Below are positions 1 to 7,232 of a DNA stretch of 13,547 nt, in pieces. The translations under genes and the position numbers were made by a program. Below the pieces are notes generated by a model, which saw only the letters and a list, made by a program, of their open reading frames with translations, did not search any database and was not told the origin of the DNA. The DNA lies in NCBI RefSeq assembly GCF_042685105.1, contig NZ_JBHUMO010000021.1, positions 1 to 13,547 of the forward strand, in the 5' to 3' direction. Origin of the DNA: Enterococcus_G camelliae. Its GTDB lineage: Bacteria > Bacillota > Bacilli > Lactobacillales > Enterococcaceae. Positions within the stretch are counted from its first letter, which is position 1; every line of letters starts with the position of its first letter.

Positions 1-92
1 CACACCTGTTCCCATGCCGAACACAGAAGTTAAGCTTCTTAGCGCCGATTGTAGTGAAGGGTTGCCCTTTGTGAGAGTAGGACGTCGCCATG
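1..92 (+). rRNA. rrf: 5S ribosomal RNA, 3' part
   Basis: The window opens inside a 5S rRNA. The conserved CCATGCCGAACACAGAAGTTAAG core, which forms the loop B/C region, starts near base 14 and is followed by GAGAGTAGGACGTCGCC at the 3' end. About 25 bases of the 5' end lie outside the window. The sequence resembles enterococcal 5S as I remember it. It is followed at once by an intrinsic terminator with no tRNA genes, so this rRNA operon ends here. Confidence 0.96.
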
Positions 93-104
93 CAAAAGAA
101 AAAA

Positions 105-137
105 GTAAGAATAAGACAACTTATTCTTGCTTTTTTT
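105..137 (+). terminator. rRNA operon terminator
   Basis: GTAAGAATAAG (105-115) pairs with CTTATTCTTGC (120-130), 11 bp with one G-T wobble. The loop is ACAA and seven T follow. It starts 12 bases after the 5S end and is a textbook rho-independent terminator. Confidence 0.93.
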
Positions 138-189
138 CTATGCATAGAAATTGGCTATTTAGCTAATGAAAAGAAGGAAGGGAAAAAGA

Positions 190-1032
190 ATGTCAAAAAT
201 TGTAACAAATAGCATCAAAATTATCATCGGTTCGTTCATTTTTGCAGTCTCAGTCAATTATTTTGCCATTAGTAATGACTTAGGCGAAGGTGGAGTAACT
301 GGTATTACGATGATGTTATATTATTTATACCAATGGTCCCCAGCGTTAACCAATCTGCTCTTTAATGGAATTTTATTGCTAGTAGGTTGGAAATTTTTAG
401 ACAAAGCAACTATTTTATACACCATTTTAGCCATGTTATGTATGTCATTATTTTTAAATAGTACTCATCAGTGGCATTTTGTAACCGATCAACGAATTGT
501 TGCTGCATTAGGTGCGGGAGTATTAATGGGTGCGGGTATGGGCTTAATCATGCTTGGAAATGGTACAACAGCAGGCAGTGCCATTATTGCTAAATTGTTA
601 AATAAATTTCTCGGCTGGAATGTAAGCTATGCTTTGCTATTCTGTGACATCATTGTGGTGGCATTTTCTGTTGCAATTATCGGGATTGAAAGCTTGGTAC
701 TAACGGTGGTTTCATTGTATGTATCGACCAAAGTATTGGACTATCTATTGGAAGGGTTTAATCCCAAAAAAGCTGTTACGATTATCTCGAGTCAATATAC
801 GGAGTTGGCAACGGCAATTGATCAAGAGATTGAGAGAGGGATTACTGTTTTTGATGCCAAAGGGTATTATTCAAAGACAGAAAAACCAGTTTTGTACATT
901 GTGATTAGCCGCCAACAACTTTTACCAGTGACAAAAATTATTAATCGTATCGATCCGGAAGCATTTGTTATTGTTAACGAAGTTCAAAGTGTGATTGGTG
1001 AAGGATTTACGCGCCAAATAATGGATAAATAA
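190..1032 (+). CDS. YitT family membrane protein (DUF161 plus DUF2179)
   Basis: This is a 280-residue integral membrane protein. The N-terminal two thirds hold about five hydrophobic segments, including a glycine-rich stretch (LGAGVLMGAGMGLIMLGNGTTAGSAII) typical of the YitT/DUF161 family. The last ~80 residues are a soluble DUF2179 domain containing VLYIVISRQQL and FVIVNEVQSVIGEGF. The molecular role of this family is not established; no transport substrate should be assumed. An ATG at 166 would add eight residues but has no ribosome binding site. The ATG at 190 follows GGAAGGG (176-182) at a 7-base spacing and gives MSKIVTN, so it is preferred. The gene is monocistronic, between the rRNA terminator and its own terminator. 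No convincing promoter was found in the 50 bases upstream. Confidence 0.9.
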   Translation: MSKIVTNSIKIIIGSFIFAVSVNYFAISNDLGEGGVTGITMMLYYLYQWSPALTNLLFNGILLLVGWKFLDKATILYTILAMLCMSLFLNSTHQWHFVTDQRIVAALGAGVLMGAGMGLIMLGNGTTAGSAIIAKLLNKFLGWNVSYALLFCDIIVVAFSVAIIGIESLVLTVVSLYVSTKVLDYLLEGFNPKKAVTIISSQYTELATAIDQEIERGITVFDAKGYYSKTEKPVLYIVISRQQLLPVTKIINRIDPEAFVIVNEVQSVIGEGFTRQIMDK

Positions 1033-1043
1033 ACTAAATTCAC

Positions 1044-1079
1044 AAAATCGTTTGTTTGAAAAGAGCAAGCGATTTTTTT
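1044..1079 (+). terminator. Terminator after the YitT-family gene
   Basis: AAAATCGTTTG (1044-1054) pairs with CAAGCGATTTT (1066-1076), 11 bp with one G-T wobble and an 11-base loop. The 3' arm runs into seven T. It separates the YitT-family gene from glmS. Confidence 0.88.
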
Positions 1080-1090
1080 ATTTTCTTTTT

Positions 1091-1104
1091 TTGATATATA
1101 CCAA
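1091..1104 (+). promoter_or_regulatory. Candidate NagR/GntR-type operator 1 upstream of glmS
   Basis: TTGATATATACCAA is a 14-base palindrome with one mismatched pair, close to the TTGGTATATACCAA type of site used by NagR/YvoA-like GntR regulators of amino sugar genes. The half-site TATACCAATTT recurs at 1176-1186. It lies about 36 bases upstream of the predicted -35 of glmS. The regulator assignment rests on the motif only. Confidence 0.55.
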
Positions 1105-1119
1105 TTTCATTTGAAATTG
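1102..1119. repeat. Short perfect inverted repeat upstream of glmS
   Basis: CAATTTC (1102-1108) and GAAATTG (1113-1119) are exact reverse complements around ATTT. The repeat overlaps the right edge of the NagR-like site. It may be part of an operator or chance in AT-rich DNA. Confidence 0.5.
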
Positions 1120-1126
1120 AAAAATA

Positions 1127-1162
1127 ATCATAAAAAATGTTGAAAATACTATTTTTTATGAT
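1127..1162. repeat. Perfect 12-bp inverted repeat spanning the glmS promoter
   Basis: ATCATAAAAAAT (1127-1138) and ATTTTTTATGAT (1151-1162) are exact reverse complements separated by 12 bases. The predicted -35 lies in the spacer and the right arm abuts the predicted -10. It is upstream of the predicted transcript start, so it would act as DNA rather than as an RNA hairpin. Its A/T runs do not make a terminator for the preceding gene, which already has one. Confidence 0.6.
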
Positions 1163-1167
1163 ATAAA
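1140..1167 (+). promoter_or_regulatory. Predicted glmS promoter
   Basis: The -35 TTGAAA (1140-1145) and -10 TATAAA (1162-1167) are 16 bases apart. Transcription would start near 1174 and leave a leader of only about 35 bases before the glmS ATG. Confidence 0.6.
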
Positions 1168-1168
1168 T

Positions 1169-1182
1169 ATAGAGTATACCAA
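1169..1182 (+). promoter_or_regulatory. Candidate NagR/GntR-type operator 2 upstream of glmS
   Basis: ATAGAGTATACCAA keeps the right half-site TATACCAA of operator 1 (1091-1104), but its left half is degenerate. It straddles the predicted transcription start, where a bound repressor would block initiation. The two half-sites are 78 bases apart. Confidence 0.45.
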
Positions 1183-1208
1183 TTTTTTTGAAAGAGGGAT
1201 TTATAATT

Positions 1209-3020
1209 ATGTGTGGAATAGTTGGCGTAATAGGAAATAGTCGTGCAAAAGAAATTCTTTTAAATGGATTAGATAAATTAGAATATCGCGGGTATGATTC
1301 TGCGGGAATTTTCTTAGAAAATGATCGAGAAAGCTTTTTAGTAAAATCACAAGGACGAATTCAACAATTAAAAGATAAGTTGACGGATGATGTGCAAGGG
1401 ACAATTGGTATTGGTCATACACGGTGGGCAACACATGGGGTTCCTAGTGAAGCAAATGCGCATCCTCATACCTCACAGTCAGGACGCTTTGTTTTGGTTC
1501 ATAATGGTGTAATTGAAAATTTCGATGAGTTAAAACATACGTATCTTGAAAATGATTTGTTCAAAGGGGAAACAGATACTGAAATCGTCGTGCATTTGAT
1601 TGAACATTTTGCTCTTACTGAGCAACTATCAGCTTTGGATGCTTTGAAAAAGACGTTGGCGGTTGTGAAAGGTTCTTATGCCTTTGGTTTGATTGATACG
1701 GAAAACCCGGATGCGATTTATGTAGCGAAAAACAAAAGCCCACTTTTAATCGGTCTAGGTGATGGATTTAATGTAATTTGTAGCGATGCAATGGCTATGT
1801 TGAAGGAAACAAATCGTTTCGTGGAAATTAACGATGGGGAAATCGTGGTTGTTTATGCGGATCATATCTTGATTGAAGACAAGAATGGCCAAGCTGTTGA
1901 ACGCAAGCCTTTTGTTACGGAGCTTGATGCTTCCGATGCAGAAAAAGGAGCCTATCCATTTTACATGATGAAAGAAATTGATGAGCAACCGGCAGTTTTA
2001 CGTCGTTTAACTCAAGAATATGCGAATGTTGATGGTTCTTTTAATTTCGATGCTGATTTATTGCAGGAATTACATAAGACCGATCGTATTTATATCGTTG
2101 CTTGTGGCACAAGTTACAACGCTGGTTGGGCGAGTAAAAATGCCCTAGAAGCAATGATGGATATACCGGTAGAAGTCCATTTATCTAGTGAATTGGGCTA
2201 TCATATGCCACTGTTGTCAAAAAATCCCTTCTTCATCTTTTTGACCCAGAGCGGCGAAACGGCTGATAGTCGTCAAGTACTAGTAAAAGTGAATGAGCTA
2301 GGATACCCCTCTTTAACAATTACCAATGTTGCGGGATCTACTCTTTCACGAGAAGCAAAATATACGGTGTTGTTGCATGCAGGTCCGGAAATTGCAGTGG
2401 CATCAACGAAAGCCTATACTGCGCAAATCACGGTGTTAAATCTCCTTGCTAAAGCATATGGGGATCAAAAGGGAATCGCAGCGGCACAAGCGTTTGACGT
2501 GGCACATGAGCTTGGGTTAACGGCCACAGCCATGGAAGCCGTGATTACGGAAAAAGAAGCAATTGAAGCCGCGGTGAAATCAATCTTAGCAACGACAAGA
2601 AATGCTTTCTATATTGGTAGAGGTGAAGACTACTACGTCGCCATGGAAGCTGCATTAAAATTAAAAGAAATTTCGTATATTCAAGCTGAAGGGTTCGCGG
2701 CAGGGGAATTAAAACACGGAACCATTGCCTTAATTGAAAAAGGAACGCCTGTCTTTGGTTTGATAACCGATGAAGTAACTGGACCGCATACACGGGGGAA
2801 TTTGAAAGAGGTTGAAAGCCGTGGAGCGGAAACCTTTGTCATTAGCAGTGAAGCTTTAGCTAAAGTTGGTGATCAATTAATCTTAGCGGATGTTCATCCT
2901 CATTGTCGAGGTCTATTGACCGTTGTTCCAACACAATTGATTGCGTATTATGCATCCTTACACCGCGGGTATGATGTTGATAAACCACGGAACTTAGCAA
3001 AAGCAGTAACAGTTGAATAA
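1209..3020 (+). CDS. glmS: Glutamine--fructose-6-phosphate aminotransferase (isomerizing)
   Basis: GlmS makes glucosamine-6-phosphate from fructose-6-phosphate and glutamine, the entry step to UDP-GlcNAc and cell wall synthesis in the cytoplasm. The 603-residue protein begins MCGIVGVIG; Cys2 becomes the N-terminal nucleophile of the class II glutaminase domain after Met removal. GHTRWATHG and HNGVIENF mark that domain (to ~residue 235). Two SIS sugar isomerase domains follow, with ACGTSYNAG, TQSGETADS and STKAYTAQ in the first and the GlmS C-terminal signature DKPRNLAKAVTVE at the end. An in-frame TTG at 1188 would bury Cys2; the ATG at 1209 has AAGAGGGA (1192-1199) upstream and gives the family N-terminus. 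Full length, no defect seen. It sits directly upstream of the mannitol operon, whose product is its substrate. Confidence 0.98.
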   Translation: MCGIVGVIGNSRAKEILLNGLDKLEYRGYDSAGIFLENDRESFLVKSQGRIQQLKDKLTDDVQGTIGIGHTRWATHGVPSEANAHPHTSQSGRFVLVHNGVIENFDELKHTYLENDLFKGETDTEIVVHLIEHFALTEQLSALDALKKTLAVVKGSYAFGLIDTENPDAIYVAKNKSPLLIGLGDGFNVICSDAMAMLKETNRFVEINDGEIVVVYADHILIEDKNGQAVERKPFVTELDASDAEKGAYPFYMMKEIDEQPAVLRRLTQEYANVDGSFNFDADLLQELHKTDRIYIVACGTSYNAGWASKNALEAMMDIPVEVHLSSELGYHMPLLSKNPFFIFLTQSGETADSRQVLVKVNELGYPSLTITNVAGSTLSREAKYTVLLHAGPEIAVASTKAYTAQITVLNLLAKAYGDQKGIAAAQAFDVAHELGLTATAMEAVITEKEAIEAAVKSILATTRNAFYIGRGEDYYVAMEAALKLKEISYIQAEGFAAGELKHGTIALIEKGTPVFGLITDEVTGPHTRGNLKEVESRGAETFVISSEALAKVGDQLILADVHPHCRGLLTVVPTQLIAYYASLHRGYDVDKPRNLAKAVTVE

Positions 3021-3055
3021 AGCGATTTGATTTGAGAGAAAGATTTGAATTTTGA

Positions 3056-3136
3056 GCAAAGTTGATTGCATGGAAAACGAGTATTGGAATGAAACAGCAT
3101 TCTTAGTTCTCCCATGAAATCATCTTTGCTTTTTTT
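3056..3136 (+). terminator. Long imperfect hairpin terminator after glmS
   Basis: AGCAAAG (3056-3062) pairs with CTTTGCT (3125-3131). After one mismatch the stem continues with TGATT (3064-3068) and AATCA (3119-3123), then ATGG (3071-3074) with CCAT (3113-3116). The loop can fold further. The 3' arm leads into a run of seven T (3131-3137). The unusually long stem-loop fits a glmS terminator that insulates mtlA. Confidence 0.75.
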
Positions 3137-3172
3137 ATATGTTTCAAAAAAAAGCATCAGCTCCGCGCAGAC

Positions 3173-3194
3173 TTGTCACAAACTTTCGTGCCAA
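3173..3194 (+). promoter_or_regulatory. Candidate MtlR operator of the mtl promoter
   Basis: TTGTCACA (3173-3180) and CGTGCCAA (3187-3194) form an imperfect inverted repeat around six bases. I recall MtlR of bacilli binding a TTGNCACA...TGTGNCAA-type repeat. The spacer I remember is four bases, so the six-base spacer here is a deviation. Its centre lies about 64 bases upstream of the predicted transcription start, a plausible activator position. Confidence 0.55.
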
Positions 3195-3212
3195 AATTAG
3201 AGTTGAATTCGA

Positions 3213-3227
3213 TTGAAAGCCTTTTCT
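3213..3227 (+). promoter_or_regulatory. Candidate cre site (CcpA) over the mtl -35
   Basis: TTGAAAGCCTTTTCT fits the Gram-positive cre consensus WTGNAANCGNWNNCW at every fixed position except the central G. Its overlap with the -35 predicts carbon catabolite repression of the mannitol genes by CcpA with P-Ser-HPr. The match is by eye. Confidence 0.6.
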
Positions 3228-3241
3228 ATTCCTTGTATGAT
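3213..3241 (+). promoter_or_regulatory. Predicted mtlA promoter
   Basis: The -35 TTGAAA (3213-3218) and -10 TATGAT (3236-3241) are separated by 17 bases. Transcription would start near 3248, about 42 bases before the mtlA ATG. The MtlR-like repeat lies upstream and a cre-like site covers the -35. Confidence 0.7.
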
Positions 3242-3289
3242 GGGGGTGTAGAGAAGATTGGGGTTTACGAAGAAGAGGAGGAAAATGAC

Positions 3290-5092
3290 ATGGCGAACAG
3301 CGCACAAGTCGAAAAGAAAAAAGGAGTTAAGGCCGGTGCTCAGAAATTAGGCAGTTACCTAAGTAGTATGGTTATGCCTAATATTGGTGCTTTTATTGCT
3401 TGGGGGGTTATGACAGCACTCTTTATTGGTGATGGGTGGTTGCCAAATGAACGCCTTGCAACCATGGTCTCACCAACACTGACCTATTTGTTACCACTGT
3501 TAATTGCTTATACAGGTGGTAGTATGGTTTATGCACAGCGGGGGGCGGTCGTTGGAGCGATTGCCGCGATGGGTGTCATTATGGGGACAGATATTCCAAT
3601 GTTTATTGGGGCAATGATTATGGGGCCTCTCGGTGGTTGGTGTATTAAAAAATTTGATGATGTATTTAAAGAAAAAATTCGTGCCGGTTTTGAAATGTTG
3701 GTGAATAATTTTTCAGCTGGATTAATTGGCTTTGCATTAGCTATTCTAGCCTTTTATGGCATTGGGCCAGTCGTTGAAATGATTTCGCATTTATTATCAA
3801 AAGGTGTAGAAGCAATTGTTGGGGCTAATTTATTACCATTGGCCAATATATTCATTGAACCTGGGAAAGTTCTCTTTTTAAATAATGCCATTAATCATGG
3901 TATTTTAACCCCTCTAGGAACCGAACAAGCAGCAACTTCAGGTAAATCAATCTTGTTCTTATTAGAAGCAAATCCTGGACCGGGCTTAGGAATTTTGTTA
4001 GCATTCACATTTTTTGGCAAAGGATCAGCCAAATCCTCTGCACCAGGTGCAATTATTATTCAATTCTTAGGTGGGATTCATGAAATTTATTTCCCTTACA
4101 TTATGATGAAACCTGCTTTGTTTTTAGCTGCAATTTGTGGGGGCGTTTCGGGTACCTTTATGTTCCAACTCCTAGGAGCAGGATTAAAAGCAGCTGCCTC
4201 TCCTGGTTCAATCTTTGCGGTTCTGCTAATGACGCCAAAAGGATTAAGTAATTATATAGCTGTTTTATCAGGTGTTATCGTTGGTGCAGCAGTATCATTT
4301 ATCGTTGCCTCCATTATTTTGCGAATGGACAAAACCGAAGAAGATACCTTTGATCAATCCAAAGAATTGGTTCAACAACAAAAAGCAGAAAGCAAAGGTC
4401 AAGCAACTGCCACATCGGAAGATACTAACAGCTTAAATAAAATTAACAAAATCATCTTTGCTTGTGATGCAGGAATGGGTTCTTCCGCAATGGGAGCATC
4501 AATTCTTAGAGATAAAGTGAAAAAAGCGGGCATTCCGTTACCAGTTACCAATTCTGCCATTAATAATTTGCAAGATGATGCAAATGCATTGGTTGTTACC
4601 CAAGAAGAATTGCAAGAACGGGCAAAAAGAAAAGCCCCAAATTCTGAATTTGTCGCAGTAGAAAACTTTATGAATAGTCCGAAATACGACGAAATTGTGC
4701 AACGCTTATTAAAGAAAGACGCACCTCAAAAGGTAGTAGCAAATGAAAATAAAGCAGTTGCAACATCAGCAACCGTAGTGGATACGACGCAAGCGTATGG
4801 AAAAGTGACACACATTATTTTTGCTTGTGATGCAGGAATGGGCTCTTCAGCGATGGGGGCAAGTATCCTAAGAAAATTAGTCAAAAATAACGGCTTGACC
4901 CTTCCTGTCACGAATTCTGCTATTAGCAATTTACAAGATGAAGCAGATGCATTGATTGTAAGTCAAAAGGAATTAACGACACGTGCCACGCAAAAAACAC
5001 CGAGTGCCATTCACGTATCGGTTGATAATTTTTTGACAACACCGGAGTATGACAAGTTAGTTGAAGCGTTAAAGATGGCACAAAAAGCATGA
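3290..5092 (+). CDS. mtlA: PTS mannitol permease EIICB with duplicated EIIB domain
   Basis: MtlA imports mannitol across the membrane and releases mannitol-1-phosphate, using phosphate passed from EIIA (MtlF). The 600-residue protein has a membrane EIIC domain (~residues 15-345) with the conserved GGIHEIYFPY motif (His264-Glu265). A charged linker leads to one EIIB domain with CDAGMGSSAMGA (Cys392). A second linker rich in Ala and Val leads to another EIIB copy with the same motif (Cys513). Both cysteines are the expected phosphorylation sites. No EIIA domain is fused. Bacillus-type EIICB proteins carry a single EIIB; the length here matches the ~590 residues I recall for S. mutans MtlA. The ATG at 3290 follows AGAGGAGGA and gives MANSAQVEK; an in-frame TTG at 3173 lies inside the operator and is rejected. 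Confidence 0.96.
   Translation: MANSAQVEKKKGVKAGAQKLGSYLSSMVMPNIGAFIAWGVMTALFIGDGWLPNERLATMVSPTLTYLLPLLIAYTGGSMVYAQRGAVVGAIAAMGVIMGTDIPMFIGAMIMGPLGGWCIKKFDDVFKEKIRAGFEMLVNNFSAGLIGFALAILAFYGIGPVVEMISHLLSKGVEAIVGANLLPLANIFIEPGKVLFLNNAINHGILTPLGTEQAATSGKSILFLLEANPGPGLGILLAFTFFGKGSAKSSAPGAIIIQFLGGIHEIYFPYIMMKPALFLAAICGGVSGTFMFQLLGAGLKAAASPGSIFAVLLMTPKGLSNYIAVLSGVIVGAAVSFIVASIILRMDKTEEDTFDQSKELVQQQKAESKGQATATSEDTNSLNKINKIIFACDAGMGSSAMGASILRDKVKKAGIPLPVTNSAINNLQDDANALVVTQEELQERAKRKAPNSEFVAVENFMNSPKYDEIVQRLLKKDAPQKVVANENKAVATSATVVDTTQAYGKVTHIIFACDAGMGSSAMGASILRKLVKNNGLTLPVTNSAISNLQDEADALIVSQKELTTRATQKTPSAIHVSVDNFLTTPEYDKLVEALKMAQKA
4440..5080 (+). repeat. Tandem duplication encoding two EIIB domains
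   Basis: Two copies of an EIIB coding unit (about 4440-4720 and 4803-5080) lie in frame with an offset of 363 bases, or 121 codons. By eye about 60% of roughly 92 aligned residues are identical. The DNA around the phosphocysteine motif is identical for 23 bases (4457-4479 and 4820-4842). Elsewhere third positions have diverged, so the duplication is not very recent and the active-site stretch is under strong constraint or gene conversion. Confidence 0.9.
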
Positions 5093-5105
5093 CCTGAGTA
5101 TACTC

Positions 5106-5141
5106 GATTAGAAAGTAGGGGGAGACCGCTACTTTCTAGTC
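5106..5141 (+). promoter_or_regulatory. Strong hairpin between mtlA and mtlR without a T-run
   Basis: TAGAAAGTAG (5109-5118) pairs perfectly with CTACTTTCTA (5129-5138). GAT and GTC extend the stem to 13 bp (one G-T wobble) around a 10-base loop. The next bases, CATTTATC, do not form a terminator T-tract. It may protect the 3' end of an mtlA message, be a processing site, or terminate weakly so that mtlA exceeds mtlR. Confidence 0.75.
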
Positions 5142-5163
5142 ATTTATCAAAAGGGGGTTTCCC

Positions 5164-7221
5164 ATGTACTTCTCAGCAAGAGAGAAAAAAATTCTTGAAT
5201 TATTACTCGAATACCATCAAGGCATTGATCAAGAAGAACTTGAAGGACTGCTTAACGTTAGCAGACGTACGGTTTATCGAGAGATATCCAGTCTGGAAAA
5301 GACACTTCATCCACTGGATATTCAACTTCTAAAAGAGCGAGGAAAAGGGTACTTTTTATTAGGTGACGAAGAAGCTTTGACTCGTTTGAGAGAAGAATTG
5401 TTGAATAAACGAACAGATGATTTTGGTTCAACTTTGGAGCGGCAACATGCCATTACTGCAAAGCTTCTAGTTGAAGCAAATCGTGAGACCATCCAGTCAT
5501 TGGCATTTGAATTTCGGGTAAGTCCGGCCACTATGATGACGGATTTAAAGAATGTTGAACAGAGTTTAAACAATTATCGGCTTTCTTTAGATCGGGTACA
5601 AGGGGATGGCTTAGCAATTATTGGAGATGAGAGCGAACGAAGAAATCTTCTCCGAAGTCTTATTTACAATGGTGTCAACGAATATGATTTCTTTCATCAT
5701 TTGCGACGTATTGATGAAACCAATTTGCAGCATAAAGCGGGAAATTATTTTTTAAAGTTGGTTAGCAATGAAGCTTTGTATGTGGCAAATCAAGTGATTT
5801 CTGAGAGTCAGCTGTTCCAGGATGTGACCGACAATCAACTGGTCCAAATTCTTTTGATTCTTGCCATTTCAATTGATCGAATGAATTTGCACCATCCGAT
5901 TGAAGAAGAATATCCGATTGAAGATATCGAGTTCTATCAACACGCACAGAAAATTTTGCAAGCGGTAGGGAAAATGATTGGACAATCAATTGTGAACTAT
6001 GAAGCAAGTTTTCTGGCTCGCCAATTGAGTGGGGTGAATTATAAAATTCCTCAAAATATTTTTTTGGAAAGTTATGATGTGACACTATCCTATCAAGTTC
6101 GAGAGCTCATTGCGGCGGTTAGTCAAGAGACAATCAATGATTTTCGCAAAGATGATATGTTGTTTTATGATTTATCGGCACATATGGCCGCCGCTTTAAA
6201 AAGAAATTATGCTAGTTTTGATAAGGAAGCGAATCCACTCTTAAAAAAGGTGATTGAAGAATATCCTGCATTGTACCAAGCAATTACGAAACAGTTGTAT
6301 CGCATTTTTACCTCCACTCATTTCAATGAAGAAGAGTTGGGGTACATCTTGATTCACTTTGCTAGCTCATTAGAACGTAGCCCTCAGCAAAGAGGCGCAT
6401 CGGTTTTGGTTTTATGTTCGAGTGGCATTGGAACATCAAAAATATTAGAAAGTCGTTTGACAAAATACGTGCCAGAAATTGAATCAACGCAAGTAGCAAG
6501 AATTTCACAGATGGATTACATTAATTTTGCTCAATTTGATTTAATTCTTTCTACCATATTTTTACCAGGCTTTGAGTTTCCTTATAAAATGATTTCGCCC
6601 TTGCTACTGGAAGATGAATTAGCGGAAATTCGATCAGTTCTTATGAAACAAACGCATCGTGCCGTGCCCAACCATTTAAATGAAGCGACCCAAGTTGAAA
6701 ATTCAGCGATGACCTTTGAGCGAATCTACGAGCGAATGCGAGTGGCCAACAATTTATTAAAACAATTTGATATGTACTCCCTTGTTACGGAAGAATCGCT
6801 TTTTGCAACGATTGAAAAAATGATAGAGCGACTACAAGGAGTGATTGTTCAGGATGCAGGTGAAGTAGCGCAAAAAGTGTTTGCTCGCTATCAGATTGCA
6901 CCGATTGGCATTCCTAACACGAATTTTGCTCTCTTTCATTGTTCTTCCGATAAAGTAAATCTACCGTATTTTGGCATCTTTGAATTATCAAAAGCAGTGC
7001 CTATTGCCGCAATGGATGGAAGCAAGATTGAGCTTTCGCGTATGTTATTATTATTAGCTCCCGAACCGCTTGATCATGAATTGGAAGTTCTTTTAGGGAA
7101 AATTAGTAGTTCTGTCATCGACAGTGACTTAAACATTGAAATCTACAAAAAAGGCGATAAAGAATTGATTTATCATCTATTAAGTTCGCTATTTGTTGAT
7201 GAAATTCGAGAAGTCAATTAG
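5164..7221 (+). CDS. mtlR: Mannitol operon activator MtlR (PRD/EIIB/EIIA regulator)
   Basis: MtlR is a DNA-binding activator whose activity is set by phosphorylation from HPr and the mannitol EII proteins. The 685-residue protein has an N-terminal HTH (LLNVSRRTVYREISSLEK), a second HTH-like region (~85-165), and PRD1 (~180-290, RMNLHHPI). PRD2 (~300-405) contains LSAHMAAALKRNY and YILIHFASSLER. A GatB-like EIIB domain carries VLVLCSSGIGTS (Cys418), and a C-terminal EIIA-like domain has His592 in ALFHCSS. Bacillus MtlR is about 694 residues, with regulatory sites I recall as Cys419 and His599, so both appear conserved. The ATG follows AAGGGGG at 6 bases. Its likely target is the inverted repeat at 3173-3194. 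The stop codon overlaps the mtlF ribosome binding site, which suggests coupled translation. Confidence 0.95.
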   Translation: MYFSAREKKILELLLEYHQGIDQEELEGLLNVSRRTVYREISSLEKTLHPLDIQLLKERGKGYFLLGDEEALTRLREELLNKRTDDFGSTLERQHAITAKLLVEANRETIQSLAFEFRVSPATMMTDLKNVEQSLNNYRLSLDRVQGDGLAIIGDESERRNLLRSLIYNGVNEYDFFHHLRRIDETNLQHKAGNYFLKLVSNEALYVANQVISESQLFQDVTDNQLVQILLILAISIDRMNLHHPIEEEYPIEDIEFYQHAQKILQAVGKMIGQSIVNYEASFLARQLSGVNYKIPQNIFLESYDVTLSYQVRELIAAVSQETINDFRKDDMLFYDLSAHMAAALKRNYASFDKEANPLLKKVIEEYPALYQAITKQLYRIFTSTHFNEEELGYILIHFASSLERSPQQRGASVLVLCSSGIGTSKILESRLTKYVPEIESTQVARISQMDYINFAQFDLILSTIFLPGFEFPYKMISPLLLEDELAEIRSVLMKQTHRAVPNHLNEATQVENSAMTFERIYERMRVANNLLKQFDMYSLVTEESLFATIEKMIERLQGVIVQDAGEVAQKVFARYQIAPIGIPNTNFALFHCSSDKVNLPYFGIFELSKAVPIAAMDGSKIELSRMLLLLAPEPLDHELEVLLGKISSSVIDSDLNIEIYKKGDKELIYHLLSSLFVDEIREVN

Positions 7222-7232
7222 GAGGAGAGAAA

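Noticed and set aside
1188..1208. Upstream in-frame TTG start for glmS
   Set aside because: It would add seven residues before MCGIV and hide the catalytic Cys2; the ribosome binding site fits the ATG at 1209.
3173..3289. Upstream in-frame TTG start for mtlA
   Set aside because: The added 39 residues are encoded across the operator, cre and promoter, and lack a ribosome binding site; the ATG at 3290 has AGAGGAGGA.
5762..6085. Minus-strand 107-codon frame inside mtlR
   Set aside because: It lies wholly within a clear coding gene, has no start signals, and its composition is that of an antisense shadow.
6895..6945. Loss of the EIIA histidine in MtlR (IPN where EIIA proteins have IPH)
   Set aside because: In MtlR proteins the regulatory histidine appears to be the one in ALFHCSS a few residues later, and it is present (His592).
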